Positions 1-10,240 of a stretch of 64,000 nt of DNA are shown piece by piece. This DNA comes from Heterotrichella gracilis (Eukaryota > Sar > Xanthophyceae > Tribonematales > Xanthonemataceae). The first letter of the stretch is position 1. Each line of letters begins with the position of its first letter. Location of the stretch: positions 1 through 64,000 of the forward strand of contig JAULBX010025042.1 of the NCBI GenBank assembly GCA_032358255.1, read 5' to 3'. Both the position numbers and the translations under genes were made by a program. The notes under the pieces were generated by a model that was not told where the DNA came from, did not search any database, and was given only the letters and a program-made list of their open reading frames with translations.

Positions 1-3
1 CGC

Positions 4-24
4 GGGGGGGGGGGGGGGGGGGGG
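4..24. repeat. Poly-G run
   Basis: Twenty-one consecutive G residues lie at the extreme left of the window, inside what should be an intron or downstream part of the EXO84-like gene. It may be a true homopolymer or a sequencing or assembly boundary. Bases 25 to 237 hold GAT/GCT-rich low-complexity sequence in which I could place no exon. Confidence 0.9.
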
Positions 25-243
25 TAAGTGCTGACTCAGATGAGGAGTCTAAGGGGTGGGAAGTGCGGGGGTGGCAGTGTGGCATGGTCTTGGTGGATGG
101 CGGGGTGCAGCAATGTCATGCCATGATGATGGCGAAGATGCTGATTGTGGCGACAATGGGTCTAATGCCAGTGCTACTGATGGTAATGGTGATGGTGCTG
201 CTGCTGATGGTGATGGCGGCAGGCGCCCGGTGGTTGGCCTTAC

Positions 244-996
244 CGCAGCGCCTTGTGCCCCCCCGTGGACACTTGCTTGAGTGAGTTGAGCAGCAGGTTG
301 TTCCCATTGAGCACCGTGCGCAGCTCCTTCAGCTCCTCCTCAAGGTTGGTGCAGCCCTGGTGAGGGGACACACTCGTGGGCTACAGCGAATATCTAAAAA
401 CACTGGATTTAACTTGCCGAGGACACAAATATTGAGATAATTGTTTGTAGAGCATGGCGTTCGAGGTTGGCACAGCCTTGGGGATGGGATTACCACGAGC
501 ATGCACACACACTATGTGCGGGTTGAGACAGGCAGCTGACACAGGACGCCATGGGGTTTGCTGCCCGGGTTGACTGACTGGTTGGTCTGGGTGTTGGCAG
601 TGACGGGCAGCGCGGGTATGTGTTCACGATGCAAGCAGTGGACTCTTGGGGTGTGAAGCAGTGCGTGCCTGCTGGCCTGGTTCCGAGCAGTACCTGGGAC
701 ACTGTGATGAACTCATGGTAGTGTTGGTGGATGGTCTGCTTGATCTCCTCCGAGCACTCAAAGTCCAGCGCCACCAGGTCGCTCCGGAGCGCGTCGATGC
801 CCTTCTCGGACAGATTTTTGAGGTCCGCCTCCAAATCAGTGAAGTTCTTGTCCAGCAGGTTCCGGAAGCGCTGCTTGGTCTTGGCAGCCCTGCTCTGCTC
901 GCTGGTGGTTTCTGACACAGTGGAGGTGGTGCGCTGCAGGGTCGGGGTGTCATTGGGCAGGTACTTTTGCAGCCCCGTGGACCGCATGCGCTGCAT
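244..996 (-). CDS. EXO84: Exocyst subunit EXO84-like, 3' partial
   Basis: Two exons are visible on the minus strand: 996-694 (ATG at 996, 101 codons, phase 0, donor at 693) and 356-244 (donor GTAAGG at 243). The remaining exons lie beyond the left edge. The joined protein starts MQRMRSTGLQKYLPNDTP. After a Ser/Thr-rich stretch it has the conserved Vps51/EXO84 N-terminal helices: a segment around residues 75-110 with EEIKQTIHQHYHEFITVSQ, followed across the junction by CTNLEEELKELRTVLN. This matches the plant EXO84 pattern in which an EEMRRSVY..Y..FI..S motif precedes an (I/L)..LE.EL..LR..L coiled coil. EXO84 belongs to the octameric exocyst that tethers secretory vesicles to the plasma membrane. 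The family call rests on this N-terminal region only; another Vps51-superfamily subunit is the main alternative. It is divergent from COX5B. Confidence 0.6.
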
Positions 997-1943
997 GGCT
1001 GCCTAGGTGGGTAGAGTCACATCAGGCTGCCAGCTTGGGGAGCCTTGGTGGCGAGGGTTCAGACAGCTACCCTGCGCAGAGGGGGTGGCACTTGAGACCT
1101 ATTTTGAGTCGGAAATCACAACCCACTTCCACTGTGAGCTTGACAACCTGTGAAACTTTGACAACCCAGTGAAACATAGCAAGCCAGTGTAACTTGGAGG
1201 ACTTTGGAGGTTTGAACACTGTACCACACAAAATAATCAAGTGCCTATGGGTGGGGTGGGGTTCGCACCTGGGCAGCGCTGCGGCGCCCTGCTTGCTCCA
1301 GGCGTGTCACCAGAGTAGCAAGTCACTCCTTTATGTCAGGCATCCATCATCTCACTCGCTGTATACTGTACCTCACGCCTTTTTGCTGTTTCATGTAGTG
1401 CCATGTCCATGCATGCATCTGGTGGGACCAAAATGCCTGTCGCCCCAGTGCTCCTATAGCATGGACGGCGTCACATTAACTAGTAAATAGTGTCTGAACA
1501 CAGCAGTATGCACTCCCCACAAGCAGCATGCTTGACCCCTTGTCGTGCATGCGCGGTGGCACTTGGGTTGGCAACACCGCGAGAGATGTCGTTAGCTGGT
1601 CACTTTCCACGGCACCCACTGGTTAGCAATTGAGTTAGCATCGACCTTTGCTGCCGTTCATCCTAGCCCATCGCTCACATAGAGCTGAAGAATATTTCAA
1701 AGGCAAAAGGTCAAGTGACTAAAAACAAAATGCATTTATTGAATAGGCATTTAGGCCCTGTGTTAGAAATAGACACATTTTAGGACTGGGACGGAATGAG
1801 GGTGACGTGCTTTCCACATAACCTGCACGCAAACAAGCAGATGCAAAGCATTGCAAGCTGTACCATCAGCGTCCGGTGGCTTCAACGAGAACCTGCTTGT
1901 CAACAGCGGAGCTAGAGGTAGTTCTGTGCGCACAGCTGGCGAG
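997..1943. other. Divergent 5' region between EXO84-like and COX5B genes
   Basis: No exon or RNA gene was recognised. An in-frame upstream ATG at 1851 could extend COX5B, but the presequence-like start at 1944 is preferred. Promoters of both neighbours should lie here; no clear TATA box was identified. Confidence 0.4.
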
Positions 1944-3023
1944 ATGAGCGGCCGGCTGTCACGCTTGGGGACACTGCTCAGGGTGGCAGCTCGGGCAGGG
2001 AACACACAGGCAGCAACCTTCGCTGCTCCTGTGGCCACCAGTCAGGTCAGCAACGGGCAACTGTGGGAGGGATTGTGTAGTACCGCTGCCCAGTGGCTTC
2101 TGCGTCCGAGGCAGGCAGGGTTACTCGCGGGAAATCCAGGATAAATGTGGGAACGATGCAGTGGGGGAGTTTTGCAGCACTTTGGCGGACAAACGCGGGT
2201 TTCTCGCTCTCTTTGAGCTCTTGTTCAAGCGTAGCCAGCTGTGCATGACATTACCTGCATGGTAACGCAGCTGGCTCACCTCAACCTGGGCGGTGTTCCA
2301 GGGTGCATGGTTTGTTCGAAGGTCAAGGTTAAATCGCCAGCCAGACTTGCCACGGGGCCACCACCCACCTGTCCTTGCATTCCTGCAGGCACTGCCAGCA
2401 AGCTTGACCTTTGTCAAGGAATGGACTCGCCCGTTTCACTATGCTGTGCCAAAGCAAGCAACAGCGCCAGGAGTGGACCTCCTAGCAGATGATGCAGAGC
2501 AGGCAACTGGCCTGGAGAGGTAGGGCGTGGCTTGTATGGGTGCACTTGGAGTGTTTTGTGTTTTTCAAGGCAGGTTTTTGCATGCTGCACGTCACTCTGC
2601 CAGCATGGGGCCCACTTTACAAAGAATATCTTGGGTTGTGCAGGGCAGAGATTGAGTCCAGGGCCAAGGGCTTGGGCGCTCCCTGGGACGAGGACTGGTG
2701 AGTTGAAAGTGGGTGTTGCTTGACTGGTGTCTCGACTGATGACTCTGGGTACCATCTTGAAGCCCAGTGGTGCATTTTGAGGCAGGTTTATAACCCAAGT
2801 GTGGTTCTGCAGGTTGGAGGCGCCATGGGGCACTGAGGACAACCCAGTGTCAGTGCCATCTGCCTTTGCGGAGAGGATAGTGGGTGTCCCAGACCCCGAG
2901 GACGACTCCATCATCTGGTGGGGAACTGTTCACGAGGGCGAGGCCCCAAAGCAGATTATTGAAGGGGGGGAGTTTTTTGTGCTGAAGAAGCTGGCGTCCG
3001 AGGGTGGTGCACACCACCATTGA
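1944..3023 (+). CDS. COX5B: Cytochrome c oxidase subunit 5B, mitochondrial, zinc ligands missing
   Basis: Four exons, 1944-2045, 2389-2519, 2644-2697 and 2813-3023, join in phase to about 165 residues. Residues 1-34 are Arg/Ala-rich without acidic residues, a typical mitochondrial presequence (MSGRLSRLGTLLRVAARAG). The body carries family hallmarks: DAEQATGLER followed by the E..S.AKGL helix, then GT.DNP..VPS....RIVG and a C-terminal beta region with HEGEA and FFVLKKL. In animal and plant COX5B the RIVG motif is followed by a C-x-C and the HxGE motif by a C-x2-C; these four cysteines bind zinc in the matrix domain of complex IV. Here they read VPDP and KQIIEGG, so no zinc-binding cysteine remains. 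Exon phases and the family match are strong, so this looks like a real feature of the protein rather than a mis-spliced model. The ATG at 1851 in the same frame is an alternative start. Confidence 0.88.
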
Positions 3024-4078
3024 GCCCGCCTGTGCAGCTCGGAATGCACCGTACCATCTATTTACTGCTGTGTTCTACAGCAAACTCCTAGGTAGAGTTC
3101 TAGTGGGGCACCCACTTCCTGACCCACAACCAGCATGACGTTCCAGGCCATCTGCAAGGGTCAGACGTGAGACTGAGTGGCCATCTGTACCAGCATGCTG
3201 TGGGGTTGGTCAAGGGACGTAGGTTGCTTGCACAATAATACTTTTTATCTCACTGTGGCACTGTACGCACCAAGCATCAGACAAAGTGAACAGGAACTGG
3301 CAGGCACAAGCACTGAGTGCCAACCTCTAACCCTGTAATCCCTGTAACCATCTTTATCATCTTGGTGGGTGATTTGGTGGACCGCTGTACCACAGCACCA
3401 CTGCTGATTGTGTGTCTGAGACCCAGTTAGTGTCAGCAGGCATCGTTGCTGTCCCTGTGCGCAAAGTCCCACCAGCTTGCAGCAAAGCCTGAACTGCTGC
3501 AAAACCAAGTACACCTGCGTGTTACTCACTGGACAATGAACTTCAAAAGGTAGCAGGTTTTGGGCTCACTTTGAGTGCTTTGGCCCAAACTTCTGCTGTG
3601 CGAGCGGGGAGCCCTCATCGAACTGAACCTGAACTGTGTGCACATGTCCATTACAATGACCTTCCACACCAAGTTGTCAAGGGCGCCGACTGGTAAAATA
3701 GGATGGTCCACCCTGGCTTTCCCAGTACCTAACCCCTAAACCGTTCAGCCTTGTAGCGCACCTGCACTGCCATGACTAGGACTTGATCAACCCACAAGTT
3801 GTGATCGTATATTATTCCCCCTATTTGTTGTCAGGCGATTACTAGTAGATGCACATATAGCAAGCTCTGTGCACAAACTACTCAGAGACTACTTCAGTCT
3901 TCAGCCCTGCGCTTGTTTGCAAGCCGTACACGTACAGGTGCATTTTATATTGGCACTGTGAAAAACTGGTGCAGTGTGTCTGGACCTATTTGCTACAAGG
4001 GTACACCTCTGCTGTCCCTATTGGCACCCCCCGCTCAACTTGCAGTTGGAAGGCTATTTCAGTGGGAGTTTTCGTGCT
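3024..4078. other. Intergenic, no gene seen
   Basis: Spacer between COX5B and the PAM71-type gene. It contains stop-rich sequence, TGTAA words at about 3340-3347 that could act as algal polyadenylation signals, and no ORF with recognisable homology. The last 150 bases should carry the promoter and 5' UTR of the downstream gene. Confidence 0.4.
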
Positions 4079-6074
4079 ATGATCACAAACATGGCTGGTT
4101 TTGCGGGGTCGCTGTCCATTCTGCAATCCAGTGTACGCAAGGTGCAACCTTTCGCTTGCCCATCAGCCAAGTGTAGCACAAGCACAAGATATTCTGTGGT
4201 CCGACCAGCAGGTACGAGCTCCTGCTTCAACAGGTTAATTGCAGTGCATAAGCTCGGAGTTGTTTGTTGACGAACAGGGTTGTCGTGCAGGTGCCCCACA
4301 GGTGCACCTGCCAGCTCGCTGGGTTTCCTCGTCACGAGCAGCACGACTAGTCGCTCATTCCAGCTCTGCCGATGCAAGTGCTTCATTCTCAGCTGATGCA
4401 GCGCAAGGAACCGGCGAAACAGAACCTGGGTGTGTAGTAGTCAAGTACCACATATGCATGCATTGTGGCTTTGGACACTCCAAGATATCCATGCATTGGG
4501 AATTGCTGATACTATATTGTGGCTTGCTGATACTGCCACATCGTTTTTTCTATCAGTTTATATTTGAACATCCTGTCGCTCAGGTCGTCACCTGGTAATG
4601 CTGGATCATGGCTCCTGGGCATGGCTACGGCAGCCGCAGTTGCTGCAGCGGGAGTGTACTTCGGGGGGTACCTTTCGGCTGTGCAGGTACCTGGCCATCC
4701 CGCTTTGAACTCTCCATATGATAAGTGACGCACACTCTATACAAGCAGCGCACCACTGGCATGCGCTTTAGGCGGCCTTGCTGACACTGGGCAGCATGGT
4801 TTGCCTAAGAGGGTGCATTACATGTCGGATGTGTTGCGCAGAATTACCTGCAGACGTCGGGGCTTGCCCAATCTGGCTTTTTTGCCTCCCTCTCTCTGAT
4901 CTTCCTGTCAGAGCTGGGCGACAAAACCTTCTTCATATGCGCCCTCCTGGCGATGAAGCTGGGGAACATGGTGTCCTTCCTGGGCACCGTCACAGCTCTC
5001 ACAGTCATGACCGGCATCTCCGTGGGCATTGGCTACGCATGCAAGCATGTACCAGCAGCCTTGACCACGACGCTGCCCATTGGGGAGTATTTGGGCGTCG
5101 CTCTGATGGTGTACTTCGGCGTACGAACGCTCAAGGTCCGAATGGTTTACACAATTTGCACAATTGCCTACTTTATTGTGCATCACCTTGCACAGCTTGC
5201 GCATGTGTGAGATGGAGCGTTGGCCACCGCAGGATGCATTTTCCATGGACTCGGGGGAGAAGGATGAAGGCGGTGAGCTGCTGGATGCAAAGGTGGAGGT
5301 CGAACAGGCAGAGAAGGGCGGGAAAATCACCGCCAAATCCAGCTTCCTGAAGTCATTCATCGAGGTACTGGCCTATAGCAGCAAGTCAAGTAGCAACATG
5401 GAATGCGTCCGGAGTGGTTTATCTACTGCGTGTGCCTGCATCATGCACTCCTATTCATTACGCCAATTCATGGCCGACAACGTCATATGCATGCCGCTGC
5501 TTGATGCGCCATTGCCATTGCATGTGCCTGCACCCATGCGAGTGCATTGCCCCATCCTGCATGATAAGGTCATGGATTGCGCTCACCTCCACCCCTCCGT
5601 GTAGGTCACATCGCTCATCTTTGTGGCTGAGTGGGGTGACCGCTCCATGCTGGCCACAATTGCATTGGGGGCTGCCAAGGCGCCACTGGGTGCGTGAAGT
5701 AATGTTTTGTTGCAATCCATGAAAATAACTCTGCTTTCTCAATGAATTGTGACTTTGGTCTGGTGTCAAGAGGGCATGGTAAACAATGCCCGGGCAGATA
5801 CGAACCATTGTGGCCAGTTGGGTTGCTGTTCAATGATCCGTACACAGGCCCTATGCAATGTGTGCTGACACCTCAGAAAGCGTGCAATAACCATCATTTC
5901 TATGTCGTTGCAGGTGTTGCTGCGGGCGCCATCCTGGGCCACGCCATCGCCAGTGTCATTGCGGTGCTGGGAGGGGCCGTGGCAGCAAAATACATCTCAG
6001 AGCGGACAATCAACTTCATCGGTGGCACGCTGTTCCTCCTGTTTGCGCTGTTCACAGTAATGGGGGTGTTCTGA
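4079..6074 (+). CDS. Chloroplast GDT1/UPF0016 cation transporter (PAM71/CGLD1-like)
   Basis: Seven exons (4079-4211, 4291-4429, 4584-4686, 4854-5135, 5233-5364, 5605-5689, 5914-6074) join in phase to about 344 residues. The first roughly 95 residues are Ser/Ala/Arg-rich, a plastid transit peptide. A first hydrophobic segment follows ([19 protein letters not shown]). Two GDT1 repeats then each carry the signature E-x-G-D-(K/R)-(T/S): ELGDKT near residue 140 and EWGDRS near residue 270. Each sits at the start of a three-helix hydrophobic bundle, and a charged linker ([19 protein letters not shown]) separates them. Family members PAM71 and CGLD1 in thylakoids and CMT1 in the envelope move Mn2+ or Ca2+ for photosystem II. 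Length and two-repeat layout are normal. Which plastid membrane it occupies cannot be decided here. Confidence 0.9.
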
Positions 6075-6289
6075 GGGATTTTTGCGCAAGTTCAGGTGGC
6101 GCATATTGCGCCACTGGGATCGTTGGGTTGGCACAGATGTTTGTCGTGGGTTTGTTGACATTGTGAAGGTGCAGGGTGAGAGTATTCAAACCCCATTGCC
6201 TGGAATTAGTTTTCAGTGCTTTGTTCGCAGGGACATTTTTGTGTCTCTATGCTGATCGTAGAAGCATTGCTTGAACACCCACAGAGAGA

Positions 6290-6333
<44 letters not shown>

Positions 6334-6816
6334 TGAAGTTCGTTTACTCCATAAACTTTACTGTAAACTGACAATGTACTGATATTGGGGACATATATAT
6401 TGCAACCTCGTGTATTGCCTCCTACTGCATAGTTATGTGCTATGCAAATGAACGTGGCCATGCATGCAGGCTTGCATGCAACGTTGGCGCGGTACTCCTC
6501 CCCAATACAGCAATGGGTGGCCTAGCTAGCACATGGAGGCTCTGGTTGCCCTTTCATGCATTGGGCAACCTGTCTTGGGGTGCTCTATTGATGCCTCGCT
6601 TGGGTCGCTCACGTTCAGGACAGTAGGTGGTTAGGGTATAGGGTTCCAAGTTAGGGTGTGCATGTGGGGAAGTGTGACGGCACATGCATGCCTATACATA
6701 TGCTGCTGCTGCATAACGAACAAGAAACGAACAACAAACACTAGTTGCCGAGTTTTAAGCGGATAAAAGTGCTCTGTTCCTGCACCCTTGGATAAGCAAC
6801 GCAGCATAGTAGCACA
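6075..6816. other. Intergenic with (TG)n tract
   Basis: Downstream of the transporter gene and upstream of CPN10. It holds a TG microsatellite (listed separately), a TGCATGCA cluster at about 6460-6480 and a TGTAA word at about 6364. No gene seen. Confidence 0.4.
6293..6330. repeat. (TG)19 microsatellite
   Basis: Nineteen uninterrupted TG dinucleotides in the spacer; directly visible. Confidence 0.97.
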
Positions 6817-7422
6817 ATGGCGAAGCGGCTGATTCCACTGCTAGACAGAGTACTGGTCGAAAAGGTTGCCGCTCCAACCAAGTCGATCGGTGGCGTGCTA
6901 CTGCCAGAGTCTGCAATGCAGAAGGTGTGAAACCGTGCACGAACTCTGTTGAATCTCAGCCACGCACTTGCATGCATGCTGACGTCGCTGATGTGCGCTG
7001 ATGGCAGGTGAACGAGGGGAAGGTGGTGGCTGTGGGCCCTGGCCGGAGAAACGCCCAAGGAAACTTGATACCATTGGGTTGCAAGGAGGGAGACAGGGTA
7101 TTGCTGCCTGAGTATGGCGGCACTGCTGTGAAGCTGGAGGACAAAGAGTGAGTGGCTGCTGGTGCATGCTTCTGGAACATTCCTCCAACCTTGGGTTTCA
7201 GAGTGTGGAATACTGCCGAACGCCCAACGTTGTGCTTAATGTGGCATAGTGGCTACCTTTTGTATCAGCTGGGCAAACTGTATGGGTCTTGATGTCCGTT
7301 GTCCAAGGGATCCCCACCTTGCATGCATTTCTGGGGACTGCAGAGTCGCTGACAGACAACTTCCCGGGTGCAGGTACAACATATACAGGGATGATGATAT
7401 CCTGGGGGTTCTCACAGAATAG
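6817..7422 (+). CDS. CPN10: 10-kDa chaperonin (mitochondrial CPN10, GroES family)
   Basis: Three exons (6817-6924, 7008-7147, 7374-7422) encode 98 residues, the standard size for mitochondrial-type Cpn10. The sequence begins MAKRLIPLLDRVLVEKV, the conserved GroES entry strand. It continues through the mobile loop that contacts Cpn60 (PTKSIGGVLLPES, residues 21-33) and the roof and barrel motifs VNEGKVVAVGPG, GDRVLLPEYGG and YRDDDILGVL at the C-terminus. It would cap the Cpn60 ring in the mitochondrial matrix. There is no cleavable presequence, as is usual for this protein, and no second GroES domain as in plastid Cpn20. Exon phases agree throughout. Confidence 0.95.
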
Positions 7423-7875
7423 ATGCCTCGGATGACCGTCCAGGGGGGTGGCATGGTTAATATGCAGAGCAGCAGGGCGGCATGCCTAATCTGCAGAGCA
7501 GCAGGGCATAAGAACAACCCATCGAGCTTATGCATACACAGGGCAGCACCAGTCAACCGGGACACCTTCTTATGTACTGCATGTAGCAGTTTGTTTTGAT
7601 GTTGGGATTCCATTGTTTACAAACCATCCTTGGTGGCTGATGCAAGGGTGGAGTTGCAACTAAATAGCCAAGTATACGGCAGCATGGCGCTAGGCACTGT
7701 TTTTGCAAGGTATTCAATACCATACAAGACTATGAGCAAACAAACATGAACGTTTCATCCAGATTTAGCAGCCCGTGTGGCCCAATCCTGACCATTTGCA
7801 ATGTCCAAGTCTTAAGTTTATCAGCCATCCGCAAGCGCAGCTGCAGCTTTTGTCTGTAAATTGCCACAGCTGTTG
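7423..7875. other. Convergent spacer between CPN10 and BCL7-like gene
   Basis: No coding exon was recognised. A short imperfect direct repeat containing CTGCAGAGCAGCAGGG occurs near 7460-7507. A TGTAA word at about 7856 faces the CPN10 strand. Confidence 0.4.
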
Positions 7876-9606
7876 CTAGTCGACGTCCATTGAACGGCCA
7901 CCGAGGTTGGTAGTGTCTACAGGCAGGGGCTCTTCTCTTGCGAGCTCTGCAACCGCCTCGTCTTGTACACTGCCAGACACGACGTTGTCTGGTGCCAAGC
8001 CTTCACCAGACGCAGGTCCACTGGCACTTGGCGTTGCACCACCGTCAGTATCAGCACCTTGCGTTGCAGCGTGGCCAGCATCGCCACCTTGTGCTGCAGC
8101 ATGGTCAGGATCGGCACCATGCATTGCAGCATCGCCATCTTGCAGTGCAGCAGGGCTAGCTTCAGCACCTTGCGCTGCAGCGTCCCCAGGGTCGCTGTCG
8201 TGCACTGCAGCAGCACCAGCATCACCACCTTGTGCTGCAGCATGGTCAGGATCGGCGCAATGCATTGCAGCATCCCCATCTTGCACTGAAGCATTATGAT
8301 GGCCAGCTTCGGCACCTTGCGCTGCAGGTTGGTCAGCATCAGCACCTTGCATTGTAGCATCGCCAGCTGCGCTTGCGTCTGCAGCGGCAGCCTGGGCCAT
8401 TACTTGCCCATCGCCAGGGGGGTTGGCTGGCACTTGTGTTGGGTGCTGCGCCACAGGTGCCGAGGCGGGTTCCCTTGTTTCCACCACAGGGTCTGTTGTT
8501 GTTGGTACCTCGGCACCCTCGGTGGCTGGCTCGCCAGGTTCATCCATCACTGTGTCCAGGTCTAGTCCTGGATCAGCCACTGAGCTTGGCTGCAAGGCTG
8601 CGTGGGTATCCATGGCATCACCGCTGACTGTAGCTGCGGCCACGCGATCGCTTCCAACAGCCTGCTTGGCATACAGCAAACGGTCTCTCAACGTCCGCAC
8701 CATATACAACTAGAACAGATTTAATTCAGCAAAAATGTTTGGCCGCGTACAGCAATGCCTAACCGCGCCGCAGGATCAGCAACATGCACCCGGCAATATG
8801 CTGTGGCAGTGCAACGGGCTACCCTCTGAAAAAACTATTGCCTGCATACTTACCGCAATTGATGATGGTTCAGTAATTTGGGCTCCAGCACTGACCGGCA
8901 CTGGTCTACTGGGTGAGGTCACTTGCTGGCCATCGGGGTCAGACGGTCTGGCTGCAAAGGCGTCTTTGCTGTCACTGGGACCCCTCTTAGCCAACTCCTC
9001 GTCTGTGAATACACGGGATGCAGTGGGCTGCTCGCTGTCCGTCCCTCCACCCAGCTCGCTTGCTCCCGGTGCAGCCAAGTCTTCGTCGCCAAGGAAGGCC
9101 TGTAATACCACCACACCATCAGTTGGAGCTGGAAGTGGCACTCCAACCTGACTCCAACTGCGAGCCACTATCAAATACAACATTCCGTACCCCAAAGCTT
9201 TTCTGTTGCTGCCGGTTTCCTGGCGCAGGGGGCTTCAGGGTTGGGTCGTGTACCTGCACACCAACCATATGCATGCATATTGGTGGGCATTGAAGATGGT
9301 AAAGAAGATGGGGTATTCGATAATCCAACACCAACCCAACGTACCGAAACAAAAGGTGGAGGCTGTGTCACACCTTCTGAGCGCTCCTCTGCACCAGACG
9401 GTCAGTTAGCATGCCATTGGGTTTGGGTGCATGCAACGGAAGCAACATGTCAAGTCCTTACCGGTCTGAACCCATTTCAGCAGCTCAAGACGGGCAGTGC
9501 TTCCTGATATGGTCGCAGTAACCCATCTCTTTTCCCACTTGCGCACCCTGCCTTGGAACTGCGCACCCTGCCCAGTCCCCCTAGCCAAACTGCTGCGGGT
9601 AGTCAT
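7876..9606 (-). CDS. BCL7-domain protein, putative SWI/SNF (BAF) complex subunit
   Basis: Four exons on the minus strand (9606-9462, 9388-9345, 9099-8854, 8709-7876) join in phase to about 422 residues. Residues 19-49 match the conserved N-terminal BCL7 domain: GRVRKWEKRWVTATI then LELLKWVQTG, compared with the family core VRKWEK.WV......R..KWVP. BCL7 proteins, including the plant BCL-domain homologues, are small accessory subunits of SWI/SNF chromatin remodellers in the nucleus. The rest is predicted disordered: an acidic Ser/Pro region (FLGDEDLAAPGASELGGG) and then an Ala/Gly/Asp-rich tail with imperfect repeats built on DPDHAAAQGGDAG and DGDAAMHGAD. The 44-nt second exon is short but restores frame exactly. 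A 160-codon ORF ends 1 bp before the ATG. Confidence 0.75.
8040..8360. repeat. Coding minisatellite in BCL7-like tail
   Basis: Imperfect units of about 45-60 bp (CACCTTG.GCTGCAGC.TGGTCAGG and similar) encode the Ala/Asp/Gly/Gln-rich repeats of the BCL7-like C-terminal tail. Two nearly identical blocks lie around 8088-8147 and 8226-8285. Confidence 0.75.
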
Positions 9607-9607
9607 C

Positions 9608-10090
9608 TCAAGATGTGGTGACCCTGCTACCCGAGCGTCGGCCTAGACCCAGCAGAACGTGGAAATCGATAATCGATACGAGATTCCCGAGTTGGGACAA
9701 CTTCGCCGGACAGTGTTTACACGGCACTTTGATGGGGCATTCAAATGTAATGGACTGCATGCGCCAGTTCCGCACCCACGAGAGACAAACAACAGTTGGG
9801 CAGCACTGAAGAAAACGTCTTTCGTGCGGACTTTTGAAGAAACTCTTGGCACTCCTAGAAACACATACACATCCGATGTGACATCGGCAGAGCTTGCCTA
9901 TAAATATTAAACATTTCAAATTGGGCAAAAACAGCGATATATTTCGTGTCATATGCGCGCGGCAACAAAGCTCTGCAGCAACTGCTGTATAAGTAGTGAA
10001 CGCCTCCGCAAGAACGTTTCTAGTCTTCGAGTCTGCAGTGTAAGAAGCCACCACCGTCTTGAAAACGTTGTCGCTATCCATCTTGTGCAT
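9608..10090 (-). other. Unrecognised 160-codon ORF ending 1 bp upstream of the BCL7-like ATG
   Basis: An uninterrupted ORF (MHKMDSDNVFKTVVASYTAD...) ends with TGA at 9610-9608, followed by one base and the ATG at 9606. I recognise no domain. It could be a chance ORF in the 5' UTR, a regulatory upstream ORF, or contain a small upstream exon. Its first 45 residues look more protein-like than the Cys-rich remainder. Confidence 0.2.
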
Positions 10091-10240
10091 GCGATAGAGC
10101 TTTTATCTTTTGCCCATTGAAGGCGCACGCGTTGAGCAGGCCTGCTAGCAAATAAGTGGCGTCAACCTAAGACTGGGTTTCCCTTCAGAGCAGGAACTAT
10201 TGCTGCTATATCTGCTGTTGGAAGCCAGGGGTGTGCTGCC

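Noticed and set aside
8040-8360. CRISPR-like array
   Set aside because: The repeats are imperfect, contiguous and protein-coding, with no unique spacers; the genome is eukaryotic.
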